A DNA stretch of 61,286 nucleotides. It comes from Thalassospira sp. GTDB taxonomy: Bacteria > Pseudomonadota > Alphaproteobacteria > Rhodospirillales > Thalassospiraceae. This document shows positions 34,954 to 43,499 of the stretch, one piece after another. The DNA lies in NCBI RefSeq assembly GCF_002709775.1, contig NZ_PAQR01000033.1, positions 1 through 61,286 on the forward strand, written 5' to 3'. Under the pieces are notes generated by a model that saw nothing but the letters and a program-made list of their open reading frames with translations, did not search any database and was not told where the DNA came from. How positions within the stretch are numbered: position 1 is the first letter of the stretch; the number at the start of each line of letters is the position of its first letter. The position numbers were made by a program, and so were the translations under genes.

Positions 34954-36669
34954 TTGAAACGTAAACTGTTACACCTCCTCATCCCGATGACAGCTGTTGC
35001 GCTTTCAGCCTGTGGCACCATGCCGCAGAGCAGCGACGATGCCGTCTTCGAGTATCCGCAATCCAACGGGTTTTCTGGTAACTTCCTGGCTGGCAAGGCC
35101 GCCCAGATTGAAAGCCAGTCGGGCTATGCTGCGCAGTATCTTTTGCGCGCCCATGAACTTGACCCCGATAATGCCGAACTCCGCCGTCGTGCGTTTCTCG
35201 CCCTGATCAGCGATGGTCGCATCAGTGATGCGCTCGACATCGCGATTCAGCTGCAATCTGAAAATGATCAGGACCTGTTTGCCGCCCTGACCGTTATGGA
35301 CGGGGCCATTCGCGAAAACCGTTATCAGGATGCACTTGATATCGTCTCAAGCCTGCCCGAACGCGGCATCAACGCCCTGATCGCCCCACTTGCCAAGGCG
35401 TGGCTCTATACCGGGCTTGATCAAAAGGCCCCCGCCATGGCAGCCCTCGATGGCATGCAGGGCAACGGCGCGCTGAACCCGCTTTCGGAATATCATCGCG
35501 GTCTGATCCTGGCCCACTTTGGTGACTTTGACGCAGCCGAACGGGCCCTTGCCAGTGCTTACGGCGATCCGGCTGACGCACCTTTGCGCGCGGCCGAGGC
35601 ATTGGGTGCCGTTTACGAGCGCAAAGGACAGGTGCAAAAGGCATCGCTTCTCTATGAAAGCTACATGGACCGGCATCCGCAATCGCTTGCCATGCCGTTC
35701 CATCTGAAACGGCTTGAGCGCGAAGAACCGCCCATCGCAACCATGCTGACCCCGGCCGAGGGGCTGGCAGAGGCTTACCTTGATATCGCCACCCTGCTCA
35801 GCCAGGAAAATGCGGTTGATCCATCCTTGCTGATGGCGCGCTATTCGCTGTCGCTGCGCCCGGATGATGACATCACCCGTCTTCTGGTCGGTGAAGTCAT
35901 GGAAATCCAGAACCGCTTTGAAACCGCGATCGATGTTTATAGCGCGATCCCGGTTTCCTCGCCGCACAGCTGGAATGCCCGTCTGCGCACCGCATCAAGC
36001 CTTGAGCAGATCGGTCGCGCCGATGAGGCAATTGATATCCTTGAAGACATGGTCAGTGAACGCCGTGACCGTCCTGACGCCCTGATCCAGCTTGGCGACA
36101 TCCTGCGCATTCAGCAGGAATATGATGGGGCCGCCGATGCCTATGACCGGGCCATCGAACGCCTTGGCGGCAAGACCCAGGTTGGCTGGCGCCTGCTATA
36201 TCGTCGTGGCATTGCCCATGAACGGGCCGGTGACTGGGCCAAGGCCGAGGCTGACTTCCTTCAGGCACTCGAAATCGAACCGGAACAGCCCTATGTGCTG
36301 AACTATCTTGGCTATAGCTGGGTTGATATGGGCATGAATTTCGATCAGGCCGAAGACATGCTCAAGCGCGCTGTCGAGCTGCAGCCTGATGACGGCTATA
36401 TCGTCGATAGTCTGGGCTGGGTTTACTATAAGCTCGGTCGCTTTGATGACGCGGTCGAGCAGCTTGAAAAGGCTGTCGAACTGAAACCGGACGATCCGAC
36501 AATTAATGATCATCTGGGTGATGCCTATTGGCAGATCGGGCGCTATCACGAAGCTCGCTTCCAGTGGCACCGTGCCCTGTCCTTCAATCCGACCGAAGAA
36601 CTGCGCAGTACCGTAGAAGCCAAAATCAGTGGTCAGGTACCAAGCGTGGCCCCGATTGTCGTGAACTGA
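34954..36669 (+). CDS. TPR-repeat lipoprotein
   Basis: Probable outer-membrane or periplasmic scaffold lipoprotein of 571 residues. Starting at TTG 34954 (AGGA eight bases upstream) gives a short lipoprotein signal, KRKLLHLLIPMTAVALSAC, with lipobox LSAC. The rest is tetratricopeptide repeats, clearest toward the C-terminus: LNYLGYSWVDMGMNFDQAEDMLKRAV, split here into repeats around residues 440-540, including IVDSLGWVYYKLGRFDDA. A TTG seven codons upstream is also possible. It is followed 21 bp later by ispE, so the two probably form an operon; that pairing does not reveal its role. Confidence 0.85.
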   Translation: MKRKLLHLLIPMTAVALSACGTMPQSSDDAVFEYPQSNGFSGNFLAGKAAQIESQSGYAAQYLLRAHELDPDNAELRRRAFLALISDGRISDALDIAIQLQSENDQDLFAALTVMDGAIRENRYQDALDIVSSLPERGINALIAPLAKAWLYTGLDQKAPAMAALDGMQGNGALNPLSEYHRGLILAHFGDFDAAERALASAYGDPADAPLRAAEALGAVYERKGQVQKASLLYESYMDRHPQSLAMPFHLKRLEREEPPIATMLTPAEGLAEAYLDIATLLSQENAVDPSLLMARYSLSLRPDDDITRLLVGEVMEIQNRFETAIDVYSAIPVSSPHSWNARLRTASSLEQIGRADEAIDILEDMVSERRDRPDALIQLGDILRIQQEYDGAADAYDRAIERLGGKTQVGWRLLYRRGIAHERAGDWAKAEADFLQALEIEPEQPYVLNYLGYSWVDMGMNFDQAEDMLKRAVELQPDDGYIVDSLGWVYYKLGRFDDAVEQLEKAVELKPDDPTINDHLGDAYWQIGRYHEARFQWHRALSFNPTEELRSTVEAKISGQVPSVAPIVVN

Positions 36670-36690
36670 TGCATTTGGGAAGAAACGTTG

Positions 36691-37620
36691 ATGTCTGCGA
36701 CCTATCGCCAGCAGGCGCCTGCCAAGGTTAACCTGTTCCTGCACGTCACCGGCAAACGCGATGACGGCTATCACCTGCTTGAAAGTCTGGTCTGCTTCAC
36801 CGCGACCGGGGATGTCCTGACCGGTGAGTTACGCGATGATGACAAAATCACGCTTTCGATCACCGGCCCGATGGCGGGCAACCTTGCCCTTGAAAGCACC
36901 GATGACAACCTTGTAATGCGCGCAGCAAAAATGCTGCAGGAAACTGGCACCCCAAAACAGGGGGCCGACCTGATCCTTGATAAGCGCTTGCCGGTTGCCT
37001 CGGGCATCGGGGGCGGATCGGCTGATGCCGCTGCTACCATCCGCTTGCTCTGCGAGATGTGGAAACTCGAACTGGATGAAGCGACCCTGTCTCGCATAGC
37101 CCTGTCACTCGGGGCCGATGTGCCGGTATGCCTGCATGGCAAAACCTGCGTGATGTCGGGAATCGGCGAGGAAATCACGGAGCTTCCCGACCTGCCGCCC
37201 GTGCCGATGGTCCTGATCAATCCGGGTAAAGCCGTTTCAACGCCCGAGATTTTCAAGGCCCGTGCGGACGAAGGCTTTAGCCCAACCAGCGCATGGGATA
37301 CCGCCCAAACCTTCCAAAGTGGCGCCTCCCTTGCCGATGCCCTTTCGGAATGCGGCAATGACCTGACCCTGCCCGCGACCGGGATCCTTCCCGAAATCTG
37401 CGATGTACTTAATGCGCTTGCGCGTGAAGAGGGCTGTCTGCTCGCCCGAATGTCTGGCAGCGGAGCGACTTGTTTTGGCATCTACGACACAAATGATCAG
37501 GCCGAACGTGCTGCCCATGCCATTGCGGCACAGAACCCGGACTGGTGGATTTCACCCACCCATATCCTGACGGAAAAGACCCGCGAACAGGCCGATATGG
37601 GGGCGGCCTTCCCGGACTGA
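36691..37620 (+). CDS. ispE: 4-diphosphocytidyl-2-C-methyl-D-erythritol kinase
   Basis: GHMP-family kinase of the MEP isoprenoid pathway, phosphorylating CDP-ME at the 2-hydroxyl. The 309-residue protein contains the substrate motif QAPAKVNLFLHVTGKRDDGYH, GHMP motif PVASGIGGGSADAAA, LGADVPVCL with the catalytic aspartate, and SGSGATCFGIY near the end. ATG 36691 is chosen over the adjoining TTG at 36688. It lies directly after the TPR lipoprotein gene on the same strand. Confidence 0.95.
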   Translation: MSATYRQQAPAKVNLFLHVTGKRDDGYHLLESLVCFTATGDVLTGELRDDDKITLSITGPMAGNLALESTDDNLVMRAAKMLQETGTPKQGADLILDKRLPVASGIGGGSADAAATIRLLCEMWKLELDEATLSRIALSLGADVPVCLHGKTCVMSGIGEEITELPDLPPVPMVLINPGKAVSTPEIFKARADEGFSPTSAWDTAQTFQSGASLADALSECGNDLTLPATGILPEICDVLNALAREEGCLLARMSGSGATCFGIYDTNDQAERAAHAIAAQNPDWWISPTHILTEKTREQADMGAAFPD

Positions 37621-37663
37621 ACATCAGGGTAGTGAGCGGATAAAAAAACCTTCAAATAGAGGG

Positions 37664-37692
37664 TTGCACTCTTCGCATGACGGCGCTATTTT
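37664..37692 (+). promoter_or_regulatory. promoter of tRNA-Gln
   Basis: TTGCAC (37664-37669), a 17-base spacer and TATTTT (37687-37692), ending 18 bases before the mature tRNA 5' end. Spacing and position fit a sigma-70 tRNA promoter. Confidence 0.5.
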
Positions 37693-37710
37693 CCGCGCCA
37701 CACACGCTGA

Positions 37711-37785
37711 TGGGGCGTGGCCAAGTGGTAAGGCATCGGTTTTTGGTATCGTGTACCGTAGGTTCGAATCCTACCGCCCCAGCCA
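37711..37785 (+). tRNA. tRNA-Gln (anticodon TTG)
   Basis: Acceptor arms TGGGGCG (37711-37717) and CGCCCCA (37775-37781) pair fully, then the discriminator G and an encoded CCA (37783-37785). The D-loop (AAGTGGTAA), the T-arm with GGTTCGAATCC, and the anticodon loop TTTTGGT (37741-37747) with anticodon TTG at 37743-37745 match bacterial tRNA-Gln(UUG). One anticodon-stem end pair is T-T. Confidence 0.97.
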
Positions 37786-37790
37786 AGACA

Positions 37791-37827
37791 AACCGCTTTG
37801 AGGTTTTCCTCAAAGCGGTTTTCTTTT
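37791..37827 (+). terminator. rho-independent terminator of tRNA-Gln
   Basis: Perfect 13-bp stem AACCGCTTTGAGG / CCTCAAAGCGGTT with a TTTT loop (37791-37820), followed by TTCTTTT. It lies five bases after the CCA. Confidence 0.95.
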
Positions 37828-37890
37828 GCCTGCTTCTCGCAGCTGGGCGGCACACGAATGTGCCACCCTATTTTTCCCGAGATTAACCGT

Positions 37891-38862
37891 TCAGGATTGC
37901 TTGGACTGATGCATGGCGATGTCTGCGCGTGACACCAGTTTATCAAGCGTATCGCCCTCTTCCGCAATGCCAAGGCCAACGCTTAGCGTCAGCCGCGGAT
38001 GTTCCGTGCCCGCCTGGAAGTCCTCGGCACCGACGCGATCAGTCAGGCGCTGCAGATAGTTCAACGCACCCGCCGCCCCGGTTTCAGGCATCAGGATAAT
38101 GAATTCCTTGTCGCTCCAACGCGCAATCACATCGGTCTCACGCATCATTTCCGATGCTACGTTGGCAAACAGTTTGAGCGCGGCGTCACCGGCATCATAG
38201 CCAAAGTCTTCGTTAAGGTTCTTGAGATTGTCGAAATAGACCATGCCGACAACAACCGCATTGCCATAACGGTTTGAACGCTCAAGCTCTGTGCGCAGCA
38301 CAGTTTCCATGTAACGGCGGTTATAAAGCCCCGTCAGCGGATCGGTATTAGCAGATCGTTCAAGGTCCGCACGCGCCTGATCAAGCGCCTTGCGATCATG
38401 GATATGGGCAACCGTCTGGCCGATTGAATCGGCAAACAGCTGCACCAGATCGGTGTCATGTTCACCAAAGGCCGCAACCGGGCTGGTGCTGCCAAATGCA
38501 AGAGTTCCGATGCACTCGCCCTCAACCACGATCGGTGCGCCAAGATAGGCGGCAAAACCAAACTTCTCACCAGCCGGGTGCGAACCCAGTTCGCTTTGGC
38601 TCACATCGTGGAAGGCAAAGACCTTGCTGGCCGAAATCACCTGACTGCAAAACGTTTCTTCGAGATCGAATTCCATGCCCGGGGTCAGGACATTCTCAGG
38701 ATGAAGAACCTGGCGAATTTCATAGGTCTCTTCGCCAATTGCGCTGAAGATTCCAACAGGCAGACCGAACTGCTCGATGCCAAGCTTCAGGATCGCCTCA
38801 ACACGCTGTTCGAACATTTTGGCCATTTCTGCCTGATGATCGGTCTCAAACTCGGTCGTCAT
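37891..38862 (-). CDS. GAF domain protein with degenerate GGDEF (SDKEF)
   Basis: Cytosolic signalling protein of 323 residues: a GAF domain (about 20-155, with GEECIGTLAF-like segment EGECIGTLAFGS) and a GGDEF fold (about 168-320, with TDPLTGLYNRRYME). The active-site motif is SDKEF (250-254) instead of GGDEF, so the metal- and GTP-binding glycines are lost and cyclase activity is unlikely; it may act as a c-di-GMP or GTP-responsive adaptor. The start at 38862 has GGGAAA six bases upstream; the ATG at 38874 has none. Confidence 0.9.
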   Translation of the reverse strand: MTTEFETDHQAEMAKMFEQRVEAILKLGIEQFGLPVGIFSAIGEETYEIRQVLHPENVLTPGMEFDLEETFCSQVISASKVFAFHDVSQSELGSHPAGEKFGFAAYLGAPIVVEGECIGTLAFGSTSPVAAFGEHDTDLVQLFADSIGQTVAHIHDRKALDQARADLERSANTDPLTGLYNRRYMETVLRTELERSNRYGNAVVVGMVYFDNLKNLNEDFGYDAGDAALKLFANVASEMMRETDVIARWSDKEFIILMPETGAAGALNYLQRLTDRVGAEDFQAGTEHPRLTLSVGLGIAEEGDTLDKLVSRADIAMHQSKQS

Positions 38863-39034
38863 GATGTTTCCCATGTTTTGACCGGCGTGGCCTTGCCCCA
38901 GACGCCGGTCATAAAGCCTTGTTATACCGCAACATTTAAGTCGCTAACGGCAAATTCTAAACCCTTAACATACCAAGGCATAGGGCATTCTTCGGCTTGG
39001 ATAACATTTTCCTGATATGCGGACCGCATTGGCC

Positions 39035-39949
39035 CTATTTCGCGTGCGCCGCCATCTGATGCAGCAATGCAGCCCCTCGCAAACCGCCGTCACGGGCATG
39101 GGCACCCGGAACCACCAACGGCGCGTCATAACGGCCCAGCACCTGCTTGCGAACGCGTACGTCGATCTCGGCAATCAGGGCCACCTCGGACGCCAACCCA
39201 CCCCCGACCGGGATGCAATCCGGATCAAGAACATTGACCATCAGTGCGAGTTCACGCGCCACCAGATCACAGTAAATGTCGATGACACGTGCTGCCTTGT
39301 CATCCCCCGCCTGCCATGCAGTGGTGATGGCATGACTGCCAAGTTCCGCGCCATGGATTTGCGCATAAATGCGTTCAAGCCCGCGCGCGCCGCCCCAACT
39401 ATCAAGGCACCCGGTGCGTCCGCAGCCACAGGCAACAGATGAAAGGCCATGGTGGATCAGCGAACCGGTAACATCATTGCCATGCCCCCATTCGCCGCGA
39501 ATGCCGCTTTTGCCACCGACAAACTGCCCGTCAAACACGATGCCGCCACCGACCCCGGTACCAAGGATGATGGCAAAGACGGTTCGGGCATTTTTGGCAG
39601 CACCCGTTGTCGCCTCGGCCAGGGCAAAACAATCGGCGTCATTTTCAACAAGAACCGTCCGGCTCAGAACATCGGAAAGTTCGGCGGCCAGCGGCCAGCC
39701 GTGAATTGCTGGAATATTGGCCGAAATCACCGCCCCGGTTTTCGGATCCACCCCACCGGCAAGGCTGATGCCGACAGGACATTGGTCATATTGCTGATCA
39801 GCTTCCCGCGCCAACCCGGCAAGGGTCTCAACAAAGGCATCCCGATCATCACGCGGTGTCGCGACCTTGCGATGAAGCGCAACCGCCCCATCCGCATCAA
39901 AAACACCGAACTCGATATGCGAGCCACCTATGTCAAAGGCATATTGCAT
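39035..39949 (-). CDS. ROK-family sugar kinase
   Basis: Cytosolic ATP-dependent hexose or hexosamine kinase (304 residues) of the ROK family, without an N-terminal DNA-binding domain, so not a repressor. The phosphate motif is FDIGGSHIEFGVFD; the catalytic aspartate lies in ENDADCFALAEA; GTGVGGGIVFDGQ and the zinc-site motif CGCGRTGCLDSWGGARGLE are intact, with GEWGHG as the ligand histidine region. The start at 39949 is preferred (AGGGAA nine bases upstream, family-like MQYAFDIGG). N-acetylglucosamine kinase or fructokinase are both possible substrates. Confidence 0.88.
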   Translation of the reverse strand: MQYAFDIGGSHIEFGVFDADGAVALHRKVATPRDDRDAFVETLAGLAREADQQYDQCPVGISLAGGVDPKTGAVISANIPAIHGWPLAAELSDVLSRTVLVENDADCFALAEATTGAAKNARTVFAIILGTGVGGGIVFDGQFVGGKSGIRGEWGHGNDVTGSLIHHGLSSVACGCGRTGCLDSWGGARGLERIYAQIHGAELGSHAITTAWQAGDDKAARVIDIYCDLVARELALMVNVLDPDCIPVGGGLASEVALIAEIDVRVRKQVLGRYDAPLVVPGAHARDGGLRGAALLHQMAAHAK

Positions 39950-40004
39950 GCTGTGCGTTTCCCTAACCGTCATGCTATCGGGATACACCAGCAAAACGAT
40001 CGCA

Positions 40005-40045
40005 GCAAAAAGAAACGGCACCTGCCGGGGTCGACAGGTGCCGTT
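40005..40045 (-). terminator. rho-independent terminator after the thrC-M16 operon
   Basis: On the minus strand a perfect 11-bp stem, AACGGCACCTG / CAGGTGCCGTT (arms 40035-40045 and 40014-40024), is followed by TCTTTTTGC. It lies 24 bases after the M16 peptidase stop. Confidence 0.92.
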
Positions 40046-40069
40046 CTATTGTTTGCAAAGGTCCAGGCC

Positions 40070-41329
40070 TTAGCCGCGCAGGCGTGCTGCCAGATCGTCA
40101 TAAGCTGGCATCTGATCCACCGGACCAAGAGCCGTCACCGTCGGTTTGCCTTCAAGCAACGCCTTGCCGGAACGGCGTACGCTTTCAAGATCGACGGCAT
40201 CGATCTTGGCGACGATTTCTTCCATGGTTTGCGGTCTGCCGAAAATCTGGATCTGCCGGGCAAGGGTTTCACAGCGACCGGAATTGCTTTCCATCGCCAT
40301 CACCACCGATGCCTTGAGCTGCGCACGTGCACGCGTCACTTCCTCTTCCGAGAGGTCCTGGGTTGCACGCACCAGTTCATCACACATGACCGGCATCAGT
40401 TCGCCAATGTCATTGGCGCCGGTTCCGGCATAGATCGAAAACAGGCCGCCATCGACATAGTGCGACGAGAAGCTGTAGACCGAATAGACCAGCCCGCGCT
40501 TTTCACGGATTTCCTGGAACAGGCGTGATGACATGCCACCGCCCAGCAGGGTATTGAACACCTGCAGGTCATAGAAGCTGTCATCGGTGTAGGACACGGT
40601 CGGCAGCCCCATGATCACATGGACCTGTTCAAGCTTGCGATTTTCGATCCGGCTGCCGCCTTCATATTTCGCAGGCTCAATCGCGTGCTCTTCATGGGCG
40701 GGCAGGCTATCGAACTTTTTCGACACCATATCGACAACACGGTCGTGTTCGACCTTGCCGGATGCTGAAAACACCATGTTTTGCGGGCTATAGCGGCGCG
40801 ACATGAAATCGAACAGATCATCGCGGCTGAGCGACGATACATTTTCAGGACTGCCCAGGATCGAGCGCCCCAATGCCTGATTGGGCAGGGCAGTTTCCTG
40901 GAAATAGTCGAAAATGATGTCATCAGGCGTGTCATTCGCCTGACCGATTTCCTGAAGGATGACCTGACGTTCGCGTTCAAGTTCCTTCGCATCAAGTGTC
41001 GAGTGCTGCAGGATATCGGCAATCACATCAATCGCCAGTTCCTGATCTTCGTGCAGGACCTTGCAGTAATAAGCCGTGTTCTCGCGTGAGGTATAGGCAT
41101 TCATCTGCCCGCCCACAGCTTCGATTTCTTCGGAAATCTGAAGGGCGGAACGGCGACGCGTGCCTTTGAACGCCATATGTTCAAGCATATGGGAAATGCC
41201 GTTGATGTCAGGCGATTCATTGCGCGCCCCAACATTAACCCATGTGCCCAAAGCAACCGACTCTACGTGATCCAGACGGTCGGTCGCGACAATCATTCCA
41301 TTGTCAAGCCGGGTGAGCTCGACTGTCAT
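40070..41329 (-). CDS. M16-family zinc peptidase (mitochondrial processing peptidase-like)
   Basis: Zinc metallopeptidase of 419 residues in the pitrilysin/insulinase clan, alphaproteobacterial relative of the mitochondrial processing peptidase beta subunit. The inverted zinc motif HxxEH is His47-Glu50-His51 in SHMLEHMAFKG, with the downstream acidic ligand in the ERERQVILQEI region. The C-terminal half has the family segment SSRLFQEIREKRGLVYSVYSF. No signal peptide is visible, so it is probably cytosolic. AGGAG precedes the ATG at 41329. It follows thrC by 46 bp, a neighbourhood common in alphaproteobacteria. Confidence 0.93.
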   Translation of the reverse strand: MTVELTRLDNGMIVATDRLDHVESVALGTWVNVGARNESPDINGISHMLEHMAFKGTRRRSALQISEEIEAVGGQMNAYTSRENTAYYCKVLHEDQELAIDVIADILQHSTLDAKELERERQVILQEIGQANDTPDDIIFDYFQETALPNQALGRSILGSPENVSSLSRDDLFDFMSRRYSPQNMVFSASGKVEHDRVVDMVSKKFDSLPAHEEHAIEPAKYEGGSRIENRKLEQVHVIMGLPTVSYTDDSFYDLQVFNTLLGGGMSSRLFQEIREKRGLVYSVYSFSSHYVDGGLFSIYAGTGANDIGELMPVMCDELVRATQDLSEEEVTRARAQLKASVVMAMESNSGRCETLARQIQIFGRPQTMEEIVAKIDAVDLESVRRSGKALLEGKPTVTALGPVDQMPAYDDLAARLRG

Positions 41330-41375
41330 TTAGCATTACTCCTGTTTCGCATTTCAGGTCCAACCATGGCGGGTC

Positions 41376-42773
41376 TCAGGCTGCACGCCGATTTTTACGG
41401 ACATGCGCCATCAAGGCAGCCACATCATTGGACATGGGTTCGACCATTTCAGGCCGGTCATATAGATCAGAAAGACGCGGCGGCAAGTCCGGGTAGATCC
41501 CCGACGCCTGCTTGACCGCATCCGGGAACTTCGCCGGATGTGCGGTTGCCAGTGCCACCATCGGTACCGATTTGTCCCGATTGCACTGACGGCCCGACAC
41601 GATGCCGATCACGGAATGCGGATCCACCAGTTCACCACTGGTCGCCAGCACATCCTTGATCGCGGCTTTGGTTTCCCCGTCATCAAGGCGATAGCCATCG
41701 AAATGTTCACGCGCGCGGCCAAACTGGCCCTGCGACATTTCCATAACACCCGTCTCGCGGAACTTGGTCAGCATCTCGGCAATCGCCAGACCATCACGAT
41801 CATAAAGATCAAACATCAAACGTTCGAAGTTCGAGCTGACCTGAATATCCATCGACGGGCTAAGCGACGGCTCAACGCCTTCCATCTTCATGACACCCGT
41901 TTCAAAGAAGCGGGCGAGAATGTCGTTGCGGTTGGCACCAACCACGAACTGCTTGATCGGAAGGCCCATCTGCATGGCAGCGTAACCGGCATAGACATTG
42001 CCAAAGTTGCCCGACGGTACGGAGAATGAAATTTCACGTTCCGGCGATCCAAGCTGTACACCCGCCCAGAAGTAATAGGCGATCTGGCACATGATACGCG
42101 CCCAGTTGATCGAATTCACCGCCGACAGGCCAACTTCATCGCGGAAGCCGTGGTCGTTAAACAGCGCCTTGACCAGGTCCTGACAATCGTCAAACGATCC
42201 TTCGACGGCAACGTTATGCACATTGTCCGACAGAATGGTCGTCATCTGGCGACGCTGGACCTCGGAAACGCGGCCCTTCGGGTGCAGGATGAAGATATCG
42301 ATATTTTCACGATCCCGGCAGGCTTCGATTGCTGCTGACCCGGTATCACCGGACGTCGCACCGACAATCGTGATACGCTCGCCGCGTTTGGCCAGAACAT
42401 GGTCAAACAGACGGCCAACCACCTGAAGTGCATAGTCCTTGAACGCAAGCGTCGGACCATGGAACAGCTCCATCACCCAGTCATTCGGGCCAAGCTGCTT
42501 GAGCGGCGCGACGGCTTCGTGATCAAAACCGCGATAGGTATCTTCGAGAATGTCCTTGAGTGCGGCGTCATCAACGGTACCCGCGACAAACGGCTGGATC
42601 ACCTTGAAGGCCACTTCGGCATAGGTCAGAGTTCGCAGCGCACGAATGTCGTCCTTGGAAAAGGTCGGCCAGGTTTCGGGAACATAAAGCCCCCCGTCAC
42701 GGGCCAGACCGGCAAGAAGAACTTCATCGAACTGCAAAACGGGGGCGCTTCCCCGCGTGCTGACATAGCGCAC
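41376..42773 (-). CDS. thrC: threonine synthase, GTG start
   Basis: PLP enzyme converting O-phosphohomoserine to threonine, cytosolic. The GTG at 42773, with AGGAG eight bases upstream, yields the family N-terminus MRYVSTRGSAPVLQF; a longer reading from 42797 adds eight atypical residues. The 465-residue chain carries the PLP lysine Lys112 in PTLAFKDYAL, GATSGDTGSAAIEA and SVPSGNFGNVYAGY. Length fits the long (yeast/proteobacterial) threonine synthase type. Confidence 0.97.
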   Translation of the reverse strand: MRYVSTRGSAPVLQFDEVLLAGLARDGGLYVPETWPTFSKDDIRALRTLTYAEVAFKVIQPFVAGTVDDAALKDILEDTYRGFDHEAVAPLKQLGPNDWVMELFHGPTLAFKDYALQVVGRLFDHVLAKRGERITIVGATSGDTGSAAIEACRDRENIDIFILHPKGRVSEVQRRQMTTILSDNVHNVAVEGSFDDCQDLVKALFNDHGFRDEVGLSAVNSINWARIMCQIAYYFWAGVQLGSPEREISFSVPSGNFGNVYAGYAAMQMGLPIKQFVVGANRNDILARFFETGVMKMEGVEPSLSPSMDIQVSSNFERLMFDLYDRDGLAIAEMLTKFRETGVMEMSQGQFGRAREHFDGYRLDDGETKAAIKDVLATSGELVDPHSVIGIVSGRQCNRDKSVPMVALATAHPAKFPDAVKQASGIYPDLPPRLSDLYDRPEMVEPMSNDVAALMAHVRKNRRAA

Positions 42774-42963
42774 TAGACCTGCTCCTGCGTAAGGCAAATA
42801 CTGGTTAGGTGCATTCGAGCATGATGACCGCCCGAAAACACGCCAAGGCCTGATTTAGTGAGGGTTTGGGCCGATATAGTCAAGGGCCAATACAGCAGGT
42901 CTGGCCAGCAATCGGCATAAAGCGCGATCAAGGCAGGCCACAGCAGCAAACATCGCCGACAGC

Positions 42964-43383
42964 TTAGCTATCAAGCGGGATGTCATGTTCCTTGAGCTTC
43001 GCCTCGGCCAAGGCAGCACGGCGGACAACCGTGCGATAGTTGCCCAGAAGGATTCGCAAGACCGCCTTGATGAACCTGTCCGAGCCCGACATTTTCTTTT
43101 CAAACGTCTGGCGGCTGATTGCGATCAGAACGGTGCGTTCTGTTGCACGGGCCGATGCCATGCGCGGCTGGTTATCGACAAGGGCAAGCTCACCAAATAA
43201 ACCGCCGGAATCAATCGTCCCCAAAATGACTTCTTTATCTTCACTCAGGGTCTTGAAAATCTCGACCTTGCCTTCCTGTACAACATAGGCAGCATTCCCC
43301 GGTTTTCCTTCCCGGAAAATAATCTGATCCATGGCATAGACCTGTCGGTCCATTACCTTCTTGTTGCCGTCAGTTATGCCCAT
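42964..43383 (-). CDS. stand-alone cyclic-nucleotide-binding domain protein
   Basis: Small cytosolic protein of 139 residues consisting of a CRP/FNR-type cNMP-binding beta-roll (about 15-115): IIFREGKPGNAAYVVQEGKVEIF, split by the usual turns, and the phosphate-cassette-like GGLFGELALVDNQPRMASARA. There is no DNA-binding domain, so it may act as a ligand-sensing subunit or partner. It lies between thrC and the M32 peptidase on the same strand, with a 190-bp gap to thrC. The start is not well supported by a ribosome site. Confidence 0.85.
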   Translation of the reverse strand: MGITDGNKKVMDRQVYAMDQIIFREGKPGNAAYVVQEGKVEIFKTLSEDKEVILGTIDSGGLFGELALVDNQPRMASARATERTVLIAISRQTFEKKMSGSDRFIKAVLRILLGNYRTVVRRAALAEAKLKEHDIPLDS

Positions 43384-43499
43384 GTGTTTGCAGTGCCCAT
43401 AATAGGTTAGCCGGGATTATATCCCCGATCATTGATGAAAGCGTATATCACTACTTCATCAACCAATGCTATCAGATTGCCCGATCCATTCAATTGAAT

